Shown piece after piece: positions 9,328 through 18,625 of a stretch of 64,000 bases of DNA. Under the pieces are notes generated by a model that searched no databases, had not been told where the DNA came from, and saw only the letters and a program-made list of their open reading frames with translations. Source of the stretch: an uncultured bacterium. Its GTDB lineage: Bacteria > Bacillota > Clostridia > TANB77 > CAG-508. A program made the position numbers and the translations under genes. The number at the start of each line of letters is the position of its first letter. The stretch's first letter is position 1. The stretch covers positions 310,001 to 374,000 of the forward strand of contig CAJMRY010000001.1 of assembly GCA_905215935.1 (NCBI GenBank). The letters are read 5' to 3'.

Positions 9328-9924
9328 TTATGTTAATTCTCTGTTCAAAAATTCTAAGCAACTTTCAAGTTCAAATACATTCTCTTCTTTTAAATTATCA
9401 TAATAATCATTTAAACTTAAATTATCACTTATCTTTTTTAAAGAAATTAATGGAATTTTATACATGTCACATAAAATTGCTATAGAATGAAGTTCCATAT
9501 CAAAAGCTATGCTTCCATCTAAAATAGTTTTTGTAACAAAACTCTCAGCAGAATAACATTCTACACTTTTTAATTTGTTAGAATTAGTATTCTTTAGGGT
9601 TTGATTTCCAAAATCTAACATACTGTATTTTTCTTCTCCTGGAATTTCCCATTCGTAATTATAACTTCTAGATATAGTTACCCATTCTCCTACTCTAATA
9701 TCTGTTGAACCTGCATATCCTATATTTATAATTAATTCTGGTTTTACTTTTTCACATAGATATCTTGTAAGACTTATTGCAGTTTTTTGTTTTCCTATTC
9801 CTGTAATTAGTAAAGAAATATTATCTTTCTTATATAAATCTTCTTCTATTTTTTCAAGTTTTAACTTTTTTGCAATTAACTCTGCTTCTTTTTTCATTGC
9901 ACACACAAATAATATATTTTTCAT
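9328..9924 (-). CDS. MTA/SAH nucleosidase-like phosphorylase-family protein
   Basis: The 198-residue protein has the nucleoside phosphorylase/5'-methylthioadenosine nucleosidase layout: N-terminal ILFVCAMKKEAELIAKKL, the glycine motif LLITGIGKQKTAI, LIINIGYAGS, and the ribose-binding AFDMELHSIAI segment with the Met-Glu pair. Enzymes of this family cleave the N-glycosidic bond of MTA, SAH or purine nucleosides. It is shorter than typical MTA/SAH nucleosidases (about 230) and the motif after Met-Glu departs from the usual ESAAIA, so the substrate is uncertain. Start ATG 9924 follows gggagag. Confidence 0.7.
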   Translation of the reverse strand: MKNILFVCAMKKEAELIAKKLKLEKIEEDLYKKDNISLLITGIGKQKTAISLTRYLCEKVKPELIINIGYAGSTDIRVGEWVTISRSYNYEWEIPGEEKYSMLDFGNQTLKNTNSNKLKSVECYSAESFVTKTILDGSIAFDMELHSIAILCDMYKIPLISLKKISDNLSLNDYYDNLKEENVFELESCLEFLNRELT

Positions 9925-9988
9925 TATACTCTCCCCTATAATTATAAAATAGTAATTAAAATCATTATATACTTTTATAATTATTTAA

Positions 9989-10495
9989 TTATTTTTTATT
10001 ATTATTAAAATTATTAAAATTAATTAATCTTACTAACTCTGTATTTATATCTTTCTCAAAAACAGTTTCCTTTGCTAAATCTATATACCACTTTTTAGTT
10101 TCATTAATATATTTATCTATAAAACTTTTTGAAGCAAAATGTGCCTCAGATAAATTATGCATTCTATCTGCTAATTTTACCATTTTTGCAATTTCATTTT
10201 CTTTTATATTTTTTATATATTGTTCCATTATATAATTTGGTTGTTTAGTCAATAATTTAACTGCATCAGCAATATCTTTGTTAGAAATTTTTAATATTTG
10301 TTCATATGTAGTATTGGTATCCTCTAGTAAATCATGAAACAGTGCTACGATTTGATATTTTTTATCAAATCCTTTTTGACTTAATATATTAGCCACTTCT
10401 AATGGATGCAAATAATATTCTGTTCCTTGAATTCTTTTTTGATCTTTATGCTTTTGTTTAATAAACTCTATATAATTTTCTAAATTCTGTACCAC
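9989..10495 (-). CDS. HD-domain phosphohydrolase (RelA/SpoT hydrolase-like)
   Basis: This protein of about 168 residues carries an HD metal-binding domain: YYLHPLEVANIL, LFHDLLEDT and KLADRMHNL are the typical motifs of the ppGpp-hydrolase group. There is no synthetase, TGS or ACT domain, so it resembles small MESH1-like hydrolases or HD proteins acting on other nucleotides. The most likely start is GTG 10495, eight bases after aaaggaag; an upstream TTG at 10516 is possible. Confidence 0.75.
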   Translation of the reverse strand: MVQNLENYIEFIKQKHKDQKRIQGTEYYLHPLEVANILSQKGFDKKYQIVALFHDLLEDTNTTYEQILKISNKDIADAVKLLTKQPNYIMEQYIKNIKENEIAKMVKLADRMHNLSEAHFASKSFIDKYINETKKWYIDLAKETVFEKDINTELVRLINFNNFNNNKK

Positions 10496-10689
10496 TATAT
10501 CACTTCCTTTATGCAATTTATTTTATTCTATTTATAATATATTTTCAACAAATTCTTTTAAATAATATATATACTTAAGTAGTAATAAAAGTTATATCAT
10601 TTAAAACTAAAAAAATCTTTTTCTACTTAAAATAAAAAGTAATTATTTAAATTTATTCATCATATACTTTTATAAATTAGGTGATAAAT

Positions 10690-12205
10690 TTGAAAAAAAT
10701 AAAATTTTTTTTAGTTAATGGTTTTATTCTTACCTGTACCTCTCTTATTTTAAGAACTATAGGAATGTTTTTTAATGTATATATATCAAATGAAATTGGA
10801 AGTGAATCTGTAGGTGTTTTTGAACTTGTAATGTCTGTATATTTTTTCTTTGTTACATTTTCACTTTCTGGTATTAATTTAGCTTGCGTGAGAATTGTCT
10901 CTGAAGAATTAGCTTATGGAAATGATAAAAATATAAAATCTGCTACTAGGAAATGTCTATTATTTAGCTTAGTCTTCGGATTATTTTCAGCACTTGTTTT
11001 ATTTATATTTGCTCCATATATATCAAGTACATTTTTACATAACAAAGTATCATGCTTTCCATTTTATGTGATTTCACTTTCACTTCCATTTGTATCAATG
11101 TCTTCTTGTATTAATGGGTATTTTTCTGCTATTAGACAAGTAAAGAAAACTGCTTTTGTACAAATATTAGAACAAGTTATAAAAATTTCTATTATATGTT
11201 TTCTATTAAGTTTGCTTGCTCCTAAATCTGTAGATTTTGCTATTATCTCATTAGTAATTGGTGAAACAATATCTGAAGCTTGTTCTTTTTTTATATTGTA
11301 TTTTTTGTACAAATTAAATCAAAGAAATTTAATACATACTAGAAGTTCTGTTCAATGCAATTTTTCAAGAAAAATATTACGAATAAGTGTACCTGTAGCA
11401 ATAACTTCATATATTCGTTCTGGTCTTTCTACAATCAAGCAACTACTAATTCCTTTAAAATTAGAAAAATCTGGTCTTAGTTGTAAAGAAGCCTTATCTC
11501 AATATGGGCTTATTAATGGCATGGTATTTCCCTTAATACTTTTTCCCAATATTGCAATAACTACTTTTGCCAATCTTTTAATACCTGAATTTTCTTATTA
11601 TAATACAAGATACGAAAATGCAAAAATGAATAGAATACTTAACTTGATATTTAAGTATTCATTTATATTTTCTTTTTGTATAATTGGAATTTTTTTGTGT
11701 TTTGCAGATTCATTTTCTGTATTATTTTATGATAATATAGAAATATCAAAATATATTAGAATTTTATGTCCATTACTTGTATTCATGTATTTAGATAGCA
11801 TAATTGATAGTATATTAAAAGGACTAGATAAACAAGTAAAAGTAATGGGAATTAACATACTAGATTTAGTAACTAGTATAACATTTATTTATTTTTTACT
11901 TCCTATTAAAGGAATTACTCGGATATATAATTGTAATTTTTATTAGTGAACTCTTAAATTGTTTACTTAGTTTAAAAGAACTTATAAAACAAACTAATCT
12001 CTCTATTGATTACAAAAATTGGATTATTATACCTATTATCTCAATTGTATTTTCATACTTACTTATAAAAGTTTTTGTAGATACATTTATAATAATGGTT
12101 CCTAACTTAATCATTTGCATCATACTTTTCATTTTAATATATATATCATTTTTGTATATTCTTAATAAAATTACAAGAAAAAATATATATCAATCAATTA
12201 GTTAG
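10690..12205 (+). CDS. SpoVB-like polysaccharide flippase (MOP superfamily), CGG +1 recoded
   Basis: A membrane protein with 12-14 hydrophobic segments starting MKKIKFFLVNGFILTCTSLILRT, typical of SpoVB/PST flippases that move lipid-linked cell-wall precursors. TTG 10690 after aggtgat is the best start; GTG 10681 overlaps the RBS. Codon 411 is CGG (11920-11922, context ATT ACT CGGA TAT). Reading CGGA as Gly gives TGYIIVIFISELLN and the last two or three membrane helices, ending at 12205. About 504 residues in total, as expected. Read without the shift the last helices are lost. Confidence 0.85.
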
Positions 12206-12274
12206 GTGGTAACATTGTATTGATTTATATTTCTAATAATGTTATTATAAAAAAAACGAAATTAGAGGTAATTT

Positions 12275-13222
12275 ATGCAAAAAGAAAATTTTAATTTTTA
12301 TAGTCCTATAAATTTAAGATCATATAACTTAGAAAAAACGGTAAAAGAACAATTACAAATATTAGGCACATTAGATAATGTTACTCGAAAACACAGTGAA
12401 AATGTTGCAAACTTAGTGTGCAGAATTTGCGAGTATTTACACTGTAAAAAAGACTTTACAGCATATTGTACAATATGTGCATATTTACATGATATAGGTA
12501 AATTAAAGATTCCAAGTTCAATATTACAAAAGCCATCTAAATTAACAGATGAAGAATATGAAATTATGAAAAAACATACACTCTATGGATATGAGATGTG
12601 CATAAAAGATGAAAAATTAAAGCCATATAGTGCAGGTACTCTTTACCACCACGAAGCATTAAATGGTTCTGGATATCCAAATGGTCTTACAAAAGATGAA
12701 ATTCCATATGTTGCCCAAATTATAAGAGTAGCAGATGAATATGATGCAATCACTTCTAAAAGGCAATACAAAACACACATTAACATTTCGGAAACTCTTA
12801 ATGAATTAATTGAAGATTCTAAACCTGAAGACATAAAAAAGTCCATAGCATTAGATCAGTTAAATATGAATTATCAATTTGGTAAAATCAATTTAAAAGT
12901 ATTAAAAGCTTTATTTAAAGTAGTTATAGATGATATATATTATGAAATAGATGGTCTTTACAAATATGTAAAATACTTAAATTCTCAAGTAAAAAGATTA
13001 AAACAAATAGATGAATATAAAACTAAAATGGATTTATCACAATCTGATAAAAAGCGAAATTATTATATGAATGGAATAAAAATGCTTATTCAAGAAAACG
13101 AAGATTTAAATAATTACTTTTCTATTCTTTCAGAATATGAACATGCAATATCTATTCGTGAAGACAGAATAAATAAATTATATAAAGAAATTTCGGTTAT
13201 AAAAAAATTGCAGAAGAAATAA
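12275..13222 (+). CDS. HD-GYP domain protein, probable c-di-GMP phosphodiesterase
   Basis: The 315-residue soluble protein contains an HD-GYP domain in its first two thirds: HDIGK at about residues 72-76, KHTLYGYEM near 107, HHE near 124, NGSGYPNGL near 130 and ADEYDAIT near 151. The glycine-rich GYP segment marks the subfamily that hydrolyses cyclic di-GMP. The C-terminal third is helical and charged with no domain I recognise. There is no receiver domain, so the input is unknown. It lies 70 bases after the flippase gene on the same strand. Confidence 0.85.
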   Translation: MQKENFNFYSPINLRSYNLEKTVKEQLQILGTLDNVTRKHSENVANLVCRICEYLHCKKDFTAYCTICAYLHDIGKLKIPSSILQKPSKLTDEEYEIMKKHTLYGYEMCIKDEKLKPYSAGTLYHHEALNGSGYPNGLTKDEIPYVAQIIRVADEYDAITSKRQYKTHINISETLNELIEDSKPEDIKKSIALDQLNMNYQFGKINLKVLKALFKVVIDDIYYEIDGLYKYVKYLNSQVKRLKQIDEYKTKMDLSQSDKKRNYYMNGIKMLIQENEDLNNYFSILSEYEHAISIREDRINKLYKEISVIKKLQKK

Positions 13223-13309
13223 AAATTAGTTAAATGAGTTATTATAAACCTTCTAGTAATTAATTCTAAATCACTCTAACTTTAATATAAATTATAAATA
13301 TTATTAATT

Positions 13310-13348
13310 AAAAGGACAATTCTGATTAATTTTTGGTATTGTCTTTTT
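13310..13348. terminator. Convergent terminator between HD-GYP and ORF6N genes
   Basis: Arms aaaaggacaat and attgtcttttt pair with one bulge; T and A runs on the outer sides suit both strands. Confidence 0.6.
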
Positions 13349-14246
13349 ATATATTTATAAATTTTTCTATAATTTCTACATCTTCTATTTTGTTAATTCC
13401 AAAATACTTCCTACCTAAATCCTTTATTGAGGCTCCTAAATGATAAATCTCCTTGTTATCTATTACTATAAATCTATCATGAAACTTATTTGTTTTAGAA
13501 ACATTTAATATTGGATATTCTTTATTGAATTTTTTTATATCTAATTTCTCAATATTACTTTTGTTTGATGTTAGTATAACTACTTCTACATTACTTTTCT
13601 TTTTGGTTAACATTTTTAAAATACTATCATCAATATAGTTATCTATAATTAGAATTTTATTATCTGCTTTTTTTATAATATCTATTATTATGCTATATGC
13701 ATCATATATTTGACCATCAAAGAAAATTTGTTGCTTTATATTTTCTTCTTGCTGTAATTGATTAAATACTTTATCAAATTTTTTATCATGTTCTAACAAT
13801 TTATATTCAATATTGGTTAGCCTTTCAAATATCTGCCCATTGCACATTAAAAATTTTCTCATTTCTACAAAAGCTCGCATTATATTAACACTAACTTTTA
13901 TAGCAATTTCATTCCTTAGTACTTCAGATAACATTGATATTCCTTGTTCGGTAAATACATATGGTAAATATTTTCGCGTTACATCACCATTATTAGCTTT
14001 TGTATTTAAGGTTCCAAATTGGAACCTTAAATTTCTAAATTCTATTTCTGTTAATTGAAAACAAAAATCCTCTGGAAATCTATCTATATTCCTTTTCACC
14101 GCTTTATTTATATTTTTAGTTGTATAATGATATAATATTGCCACATCACTATCCAACATAACTTGTTTGCCTCTTATTGTGTATATTAAATTTTTTATCT
14201 CTTCATTAGATAATTCTTTTTGACTGACTAATTCATTTTCTTCCAT
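13347..14246 (-). CDS. ORF6N-domain protein with PLD-like C-terminus
   Basis: The 299-residue protein starts with an ORF6N domain (about residues 14-105: VMLDSDVAILYHYTTKNINKAV followed by RFPEDFCFQLT and YVFTEQGISML), a DNA-binding module common on phages and genomic islands. The C-terminal half (about 180-290) ends with FHDRFIVID and YHLGASIKDLG, the pattern of phospholipase-D-like domains often seen behind ORF6N. The role is unknown. It is followed downstream by the HD-GYP gene on the opposite strand, and the location suggests an old mobile remnant. Confidence 0.8.
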   Translation of the reverse strand: MEENELVSQKELSNEEIKNLIYTIRGKQVMLDSDVAILYHYTTKNINKAVKRNIDRFPEDFCFQLTEIEFRNLRFQFGTLNTKANNGDVTRKYLPYVFTEQGISMLSEVLRNEIAIKVSVNIMRAFVEMRKFLMCNGQIFERLTNIEYKLLEHDKKFDKVFNQLQQEENIKQQIFFDGQIYDAYSIIIDIIKKADNKILIIDNYIDDSILKMLTKKKSNVEVVILTSNKSNIEKLDIKKFNKEYPILNVSKTNKFHDRFIVIDNKEIYHLGASIKDLGRKYFGINKIEDVEIIEKFINI

Positions 14247-14394
14247 GATATCACATCCTTTTTTTGCATATTACAGAACATTCATTTGTATATATTAAGA
14301 CTATTCAACTATTTATTTTAAAATTGATTACAAGAAGATACTTTAACATTTATATATATGAAGTTTTGACAGCTTATTTTAAAGCACTCATAAT

Positions 14395-14430
14395 AAAAAA
14401 TGCCCTCTTTAAAAAAAGAGAACATTTTTA
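14395..14430 (-). terminator. Terminator after mazF
   Basis: Imperfect stem between aaaaaatgccctcttt and aaagagaacattttt, 19 bases below the mazF stop. Confidence 0.6.
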
Positions 14431-14448
14431 ATTATATATACGAAAACC

Positions 14449-14799
14449 TCAATCTCCTAAACCAAAACTAATTCCTAATGCACTATTTATCTTGTTCATA
14501 ACAGACTCATCATCTATATGACCAATTTTTTCTTTTAATCTACTTTTATCGATTGTTCTTATCTGTTCTGCTAAAACAACCGATTCTGCTTTAAGTCCAC
14601 AGTTTTCTGGCCCTATTTCTATATGAGTTGGTAACCTATTTTTTCCAAGTTGAGATGTAATAGCTGCTGCTATTACTGTGGGACTGTGCTTATTTCCCAC
14701 ATCATTTTGAATTATAACTACAGGTCTTATACCTCCTTGTTCTGATCCAACTACAGGACTTAAATCAGCATAAAACATATCTCCTCTTTTTACTATCAT
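14449..14799 (-). CDS. mazF: MazF/PemK-family mRNA interferase
   Basis: The 116-residue protein shows the full MazF pattern: KRGDMFYADLSPVVGSEQGG, RPVVIIQND, TVIAAAITS and a C-terminal VLAEQIRTIDKSRL segment. These toxins cut single-stranded RNA at short motifs. Firmicutes normally carry an ndoAI antitoxin gene just upstream; here the 97 bases before the start contain no such gene and the next gene upstream is GerS-like, so the antitoxin must lie elsewhere or differ. Start ATG 14799. Confidence 0.92.
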   Translation of the reverse strand: MIVKRGDMFYADLSPVVGSEQGGIRPVVIIQNDVGNKHSPTVIAAAITSQLGKNRLPTHIEIGPENCGLKAESVVLAEQIRTIDKSRLKEKIGHIDDESVMNKINSALGISFGLGD

Positions 14800-14896
14800 C
14801 TTACTCCACTCCCAGTATTTGTATATCTATAATCTTATTTAATTGATATATTTAAATATTAGTTTTTTAAGATAAAATGATAGCTCAAATAATACT

Positions 14897-15575
14897 TTAA
14901 AAATCTTTTATTTCTATATTCTTAAGTCTAAACGCTAAAACCTCTTCCTTACTTAAACTATCTATTTCTATCTCTTTATATGATATGTAAATTATAGTTT
15001 TTTTGTTAACATCTTGTATTAACATTCTAGTTGGCTTGTAGGTTTTATTGTCAATATATAACTTTTTATATGATATATATTTATTATCTTTTTCTACTTT
15101 TGTTTCCATTACGATTTCATTATTTTCTTCCTTAATGCTTTTATCATTACAACTTTTGTAATCTTTTATAAAACTTCCGAATCCATAAGCAATTATCAAC
15201 CATATACTGGTAATTTTCGTATATACTGCTTAGTCCTAAATTAGAATTATTAATTGTTAAACTTGAGCCATTATATATAGTTTCAATTCCCTTTATATTA
15301 CTTGGCTCTATAACCTCTTGTTTTGATATATTGGGTGATGCATACTTTTGCATTAATACATACTTATTTTCGTTTTTATTGCTTACTACTTCTACTTCTA
15401 TTCTTGCCTTATATGAACTAATATTTAAAATATATTCCTCAATTTGCTCAATTGATTTATTAGTTATATTATTTCCAATATTAATATTTTTATAATTATT
15501 TTTTATAAAAAAGAAAACTATAATTGCAATAACTATTAACCCCAAAATAAATATAATTCCTTTTTTACTTTTCAT
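14897..15575 (-). CDS. GerS/LolA-like membrane-anchored protein, CGG +1 recoded
   Basis: The protein has a basic N-terminus, one membrane or signal segment (GIIFILGLIVIAIIVFFF) and an outward-facing domain with the beta pattern of the LolA/GerS lipoprotein-carrier fold (YILNISSYKARIEVEVVSN, then a YISYKEIEI strand near the end). It lacks a lipobox Cys. Codon 133 is CGG (plus CCG 15177-15179, context TGG ATT CGGA AGT). Reading CGGA as Gly joins the two halves into 225 residues. GerS-type proteins act in clostridial spore germination, but this assignment is by fold and length only. Confidence 0.65.
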
Positions 15576-15612
15576 TTTTAATCCCCTTCTTTCATGCTAT
15601 AAAATAAAAAAG

Positions 15613-15703
15613 TAGCTGTAAAAAAGTATTTATTCAAAATTTACAATCACAAACCCACATGGGTGACATTGTAAAATTGAAAAATTTTGAGTTTTTTACA
15701 GCC
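15613..15703 (-). terminator. Long imperfect hairpin downstream of dusB
   Basis: About 90 bases form nested stems: outer agctgtaaaaaa with tttttacagcc, a middle ttacaat with attgtaa, and an inner accca-ca-tgggt tip. A T-rich tract follows on the minus strand. It ends dusB or forms a leader for the next gene. Confidence 0.6.
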
Positions 15704-15719
15704 CCTTTTTCATTTATAT

Positions 15720-16697
15720 TCATATTAATTTAAAGTATTCTTCAAGACAATCTATAACTTCTTGTTTTGTTTTTAATATATTTATTTTTTCTCTTATTCT
15801 ACTTGCATCTTTTAAATTCTTAATATACCAACTAAGGTGTTTTCTCATCTCTTTAACTCCAATATCTTCTCCCTTTTCTTCTACTTCTAAATTAATATGT
15901 TCTATTATTAATTTAAGTTTTTGTCTATTACTTGGAAATGAAGAATCATATGTTCCATTATTTAGATAATCTATAATATGCTTAAAAATCCATGGATTTC
16001 CAAGTGATGCTCTTCCTATCATAATTCCATCTACATTTGTCTGCTCGAAAATTTTTAAAGCATCTTCTGGTGATTTTATATCTCCATTACCTATACATGG
16101 AATGTTAACACTCTGTTTTACTTCTTTTATTATATCCCAATCCGCTTTTCCAGAATAAAATTCGTCTCTAGTTCTTCCATGAATTGTTATACCAGAAGCT
16201 CCTGCCTTTTCAATTATTTTTGCTGCTTCTTTTGCAACTATATTTTCACTATTCCATCCTTTTCTAATTTTTACTGTTACCGGAATCTTAGACACTGCTG
16301 TTACAGCTGTTACAATTTCTCCTACTAAATCAAGATTAAGTAATAATCTACTTCCATCACCATTTTTTACTACTTTCGGTGCTGGACATCCCATATTGAT
16401 ATCTATAATATCTGCTTTATCTTGCAGAAACTTAGCAGCATATACCATAGATTCTACATCACTACCAAATATTTGAACAGCTATTGGTCTTTTCTCATTT
16501 TTCATGTTTAAAAGTTTTTTTGTCTTTTCATCACCATAAAAAAGAGCTTTAGCACTTACCATTTCTGTATACACTAAACCAGGATTAAACTTTTTGGTCA
16601 AATATCTAAATGGCAGGTCTGTTATACCTGCCATTGGTGCTAATAATATGTTATTTTCTAATACTACATTTCCTATTTTTAAAGGTTTTATATACAT
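15720..16697 (-). CDS. dusB: tRNA-dihydrouridine synthase (DusB-like)
   Basis: The FMN-dependent enzyme reduces uridine in the tRNA D-loop. The 325-residue sequence has LAPMAGITDLPFR, the catalytic Cys in MGCPAPKVVKNGDGS, the FMN-site VTVKIRKGWN, the phosphate-site IHGRTR and GNGDIKS, and the C-terminal helical domain. The length is standard. A CGG in GCG GAT and another in CCG GTA are out of phase and do no harm. In Firmicutes dusB often lies near ftsH and tilS; here its neighbours are rodA and a GerS-like gene. Confidence 0.93.
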   Translation of the reverse strand: MYIKPLKIGNVVLENNILLAPMAGITDLPFRYLTKKFNPGLVYTEMVSAKALFYGDEKTKKLLNMKNEKRPIAVQIFGSDVESMVYAAKFLQDKADIIDINMGCPAPKVVKNGDGSRLLLNLDLVGEIVTAVTAVSKIPVTVKIRKGWNSENIVAKEAAKIIEKAGASGITIHGRTRDEFYSGKADWDIIKEVKQSVNIPCIGNGDIKSPEDALKIFEQTNVDGIMIGRASLGNPWIFKHIIDYLNNGTYDSSFPSNRQKLKLIIEHINLEVEEKGEDIGVKEMRKHLSWYIKNLKDASRIREKINILKTKQEVIDCLEEYFKLI

Positions 16698-16766
16698 TTT
16701 TATCTTCCTCTACTTATTATTAGTTATACTGCTTTATTTATAGATAAAGCAGTAAACTTTCCTTAC

Positions 16767-17873
16767 CTATTCTATAAAAATTGCTTTTTTTCTTCTTGCA
16801 CTTATATTTAATAATAAACCTACAAGTACAAAATTTGTTAATAGTGAACTTCCTCCATAACTTACAAATGGAAGTGGGACACCTGTTATTGGTAAAAGTC
16901 CCATTGTCATTCCTATATTTTCTAACATATGAAACATAAAAATACCTGCTATTCCCATTGCAATATATGAACCCAAGTCATCTTTTGCAGTTTTGGCAAC
17001 ATATATTGCCTTTGTAATTAGTATTACATATAAAACAATAACACCTGAACCTATAACAAATCCCATTTCTTCACCAATTACGGAGAAAATAAAATCTGTT
17101 GTTTTAGGATATAAGAATCCTAATTGTGTTTGGTTACCTTTTGTAACACCCATTCCAAAAACTTGTCCTGCTCCTATTGCAAGTTTTGATTGTATAACAT
17201 TATATCCTGCTCCTCTTGGATCTAAGTTAGGATTTAAAAAAACATCAATTCTTGTCTTTGCATGTTCTGGTAATACAAAAAAATATAATAATGGAACAAT
17301 AACTACAATAGATAAAATTGCTCCTATAATATATTTTTTATTAATTCCTGAAACAAAAAGCATAAAAATAGTTGCGACTAAAAAAGCAAGTGCTGTACCA
17401 TAATCTGGTTGTTTTATTATTAATAATACTGGAACTGCTACAATTAGTAAAACTAAAAATAATTTTAGTGGTTTACTAATATTATCTTTGTTTTCTTTTT
17501 GTACTCTAACAATTCCCTTTGACAGTAATAGTATAACAAATATTTTAGCAAATTCTGCTGGTTGAAAAGAAAATGGTCCTATATCAAACCAACTTGTTGC
17601 ACCATTAACCGGTGTGGTAAATAGTACTAAAACTAATAATACAAGTATAATACCATATCCAATTTGAGATACATTTGTAATTAGTTCATAATCTATCTCA
17701 ATAATAATTATTACAATTGGTATACTAATTAATAACCACATTACTTGTTTTTTTAATTCGTCAAATCCTGACTCCAGAGTTGATGAATATAAAGCTACCA
17801 TACCTATTCCAATTAGTAGAATAGTACAAATTAAAATACCCCATTCGATATTTTTTAATAATTTTTTCTTCAT
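16767..17873 (-). CDS. rodA: Rod shape-determining glycosyltransferase RodA (SEDS family)
   Basis: A 368-residue protein with about ten membrane helices and SEDS motifs: WFDIGPFSFQPAEFAK, GYNVIQSKLAIGAGQVFG, DFIFSVIGEEMGF and PLPFVSYGGSSL. SEDS proteins polymerise glycan strands with a class B PBP partner. The run of genes minD-minE-rodA, all on the minus strand with short gaps, suggests one operon linking shape and division-site control. RodA is preferred over FtsW because of the min context and length, but FtsW cannot be excluded. Confidence 0.88.
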   Translation of the reverse strand: MKKKLLKNIEWGILICTILLIGIGMVALYSSTLESGFDELKKQVMWLLISIPIVIIIIEIDYELITNVSQIGYGIILVLLVLVLFTTPVNGATSWFDIGPFSFQPAEFAKIFVILLLSKGIVRVQKENKDNISKPLKLFLVLLIVAVPVLLIIKQPDYGTALAFLVATIFMLFVSGINKKYIIGAILSIVVIVPLLYFFVLPEHAKTRIDVFLNPNLDPRGAGYNVIQSKLAIGAGQVFGMGVTKGNQTQLGFLYPKTTDFIFSVIGEEMGFVIGSGVIVLYVILITKAIYVAKTAKDDLGSYIAMGIAGIFMFHMLENIGMTMGLLPITGVPLPFVSYGGSSLLTNFVLVGLLLNISARRKKAIFIE

Positions 17874-17899
17874 ATTACAATCTCCAAAATATATTTAAG

Positions 17900-18601
17900 T
17901 TATGCCTTCTTTTTAGAAGCAGTTTTTTTAGTAGCTTTTTTGGTTGATGTGGTAGATGCTTTTTTTGATGTTATGTTTTTCTTTGTATTTTCTTTAATAT
18001 CTTTTTCTTTAGAACTTTCCTTATTTTCTTTTTCAATTATTTCTGGCTCTTTTAATTTATCTTCTTCATTTTTCTGGTTCTTATTTTGAGATTCATTATT
18101 CTTATCTTTTTTGTCATTTTCCTGATTCTCATTTTTTTCATTATCTTGACTATTTTCTTTACCCTCTTGTTTTTCCTCTGCTTTCTTAGAATCATTATTT
18201 ACATCATTATTTATTTCTGATTTATCTTCTATTTTGGATTGATTCTTCTTTGAAGTTTTTTCTTCTTTTTTATTATTAGACTCATCTTTTTCCATATTTT
18301 TGTTTTCATTTTTTATGCTAACAATAGGAATATTTGCATATAAAGCTGGTGCACCAGATGTACCATCTTCATTTGTTTTATTCGTTAATCTAACATCTAT
18401 TTCACTTTCATCAACAGTAATATATTTCTTTATTACATCTATTATTTCTTGTTTCATCATTTCTAAAAAGTCTGCAGATACATTTGCTCTATCTTGCATA
18501 AGCACCAAGTGTAATCTTTCTTTTGCCATATCTTTTGATTTTGTATCTTGCAATTCTGCTTTACCAAACTTCTTAAAAAAACTAATTATGCCTTCAAACA
18601 T
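17900..18601 (-). CDS. minE: Cell division topological factor MinE with long charged tail
   Basis: MinE stimulates MinD ATPase and drives pole-to-pole oscillation. Residues 1-90 are a normal MinE: amphipathic MFEGIISFFKKFG, the MinD-contact helix around AKERLHLVLMQDRANVS, and the dimerisation domain with IDVIKKYI and IDVRL. An extra 140 or so residues follow, almost entirely Lys, Glu, Asn, Asp, Gln and Ser, ending in Lys/Thr/Ala-rich KKATKKTASKKKA like a DNA-binding histone-type tail. Usual MinE length is about 90. Start ATG 18601 after ggaggga; minD lies 24 bases upstream. Confidence 0.88.
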   Translation of the reverse strand: MFEGIISFFKKFGKAELQDTKSKDMAKERLHLVLMQDRANVSADFLEMMKQEIIDVIKKYITVDESEIDVRLTNKTNEDGTSGAPALYANIPIVSIKNENKNMEKDESNNKKEEKTSKKNQSKIEDKSEINNDVNNDSKKAEEKQEGKENSQDNEKNENQENDKKDKNNESQNKNQKNEEDKLKEPEIIEKENKESSKEKDIKENTKKNITSKKASTTSTKKATKKTASKKKA

Positions 18602-18625
18602 GCTTATTCCCTCCACTATTGGTAA

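Noticed and set aside
10590..10680. Possible tRNA in AT-rich spacers, searched especially for an unusual glycine tRNA
   Set aside because: No spacer in the window shows a TTC-arm-like GGTTCRANYCC motif with a matching acceptor stem; the predicted tRNA must lie elsewhere.
14366..14394. TTGACA...CATAAT plus-strand promoter
   Set aside because: It points into the end of mazF on the opposite strand with no plus-strand gene downstream; probably chance in AT-rich DNA.
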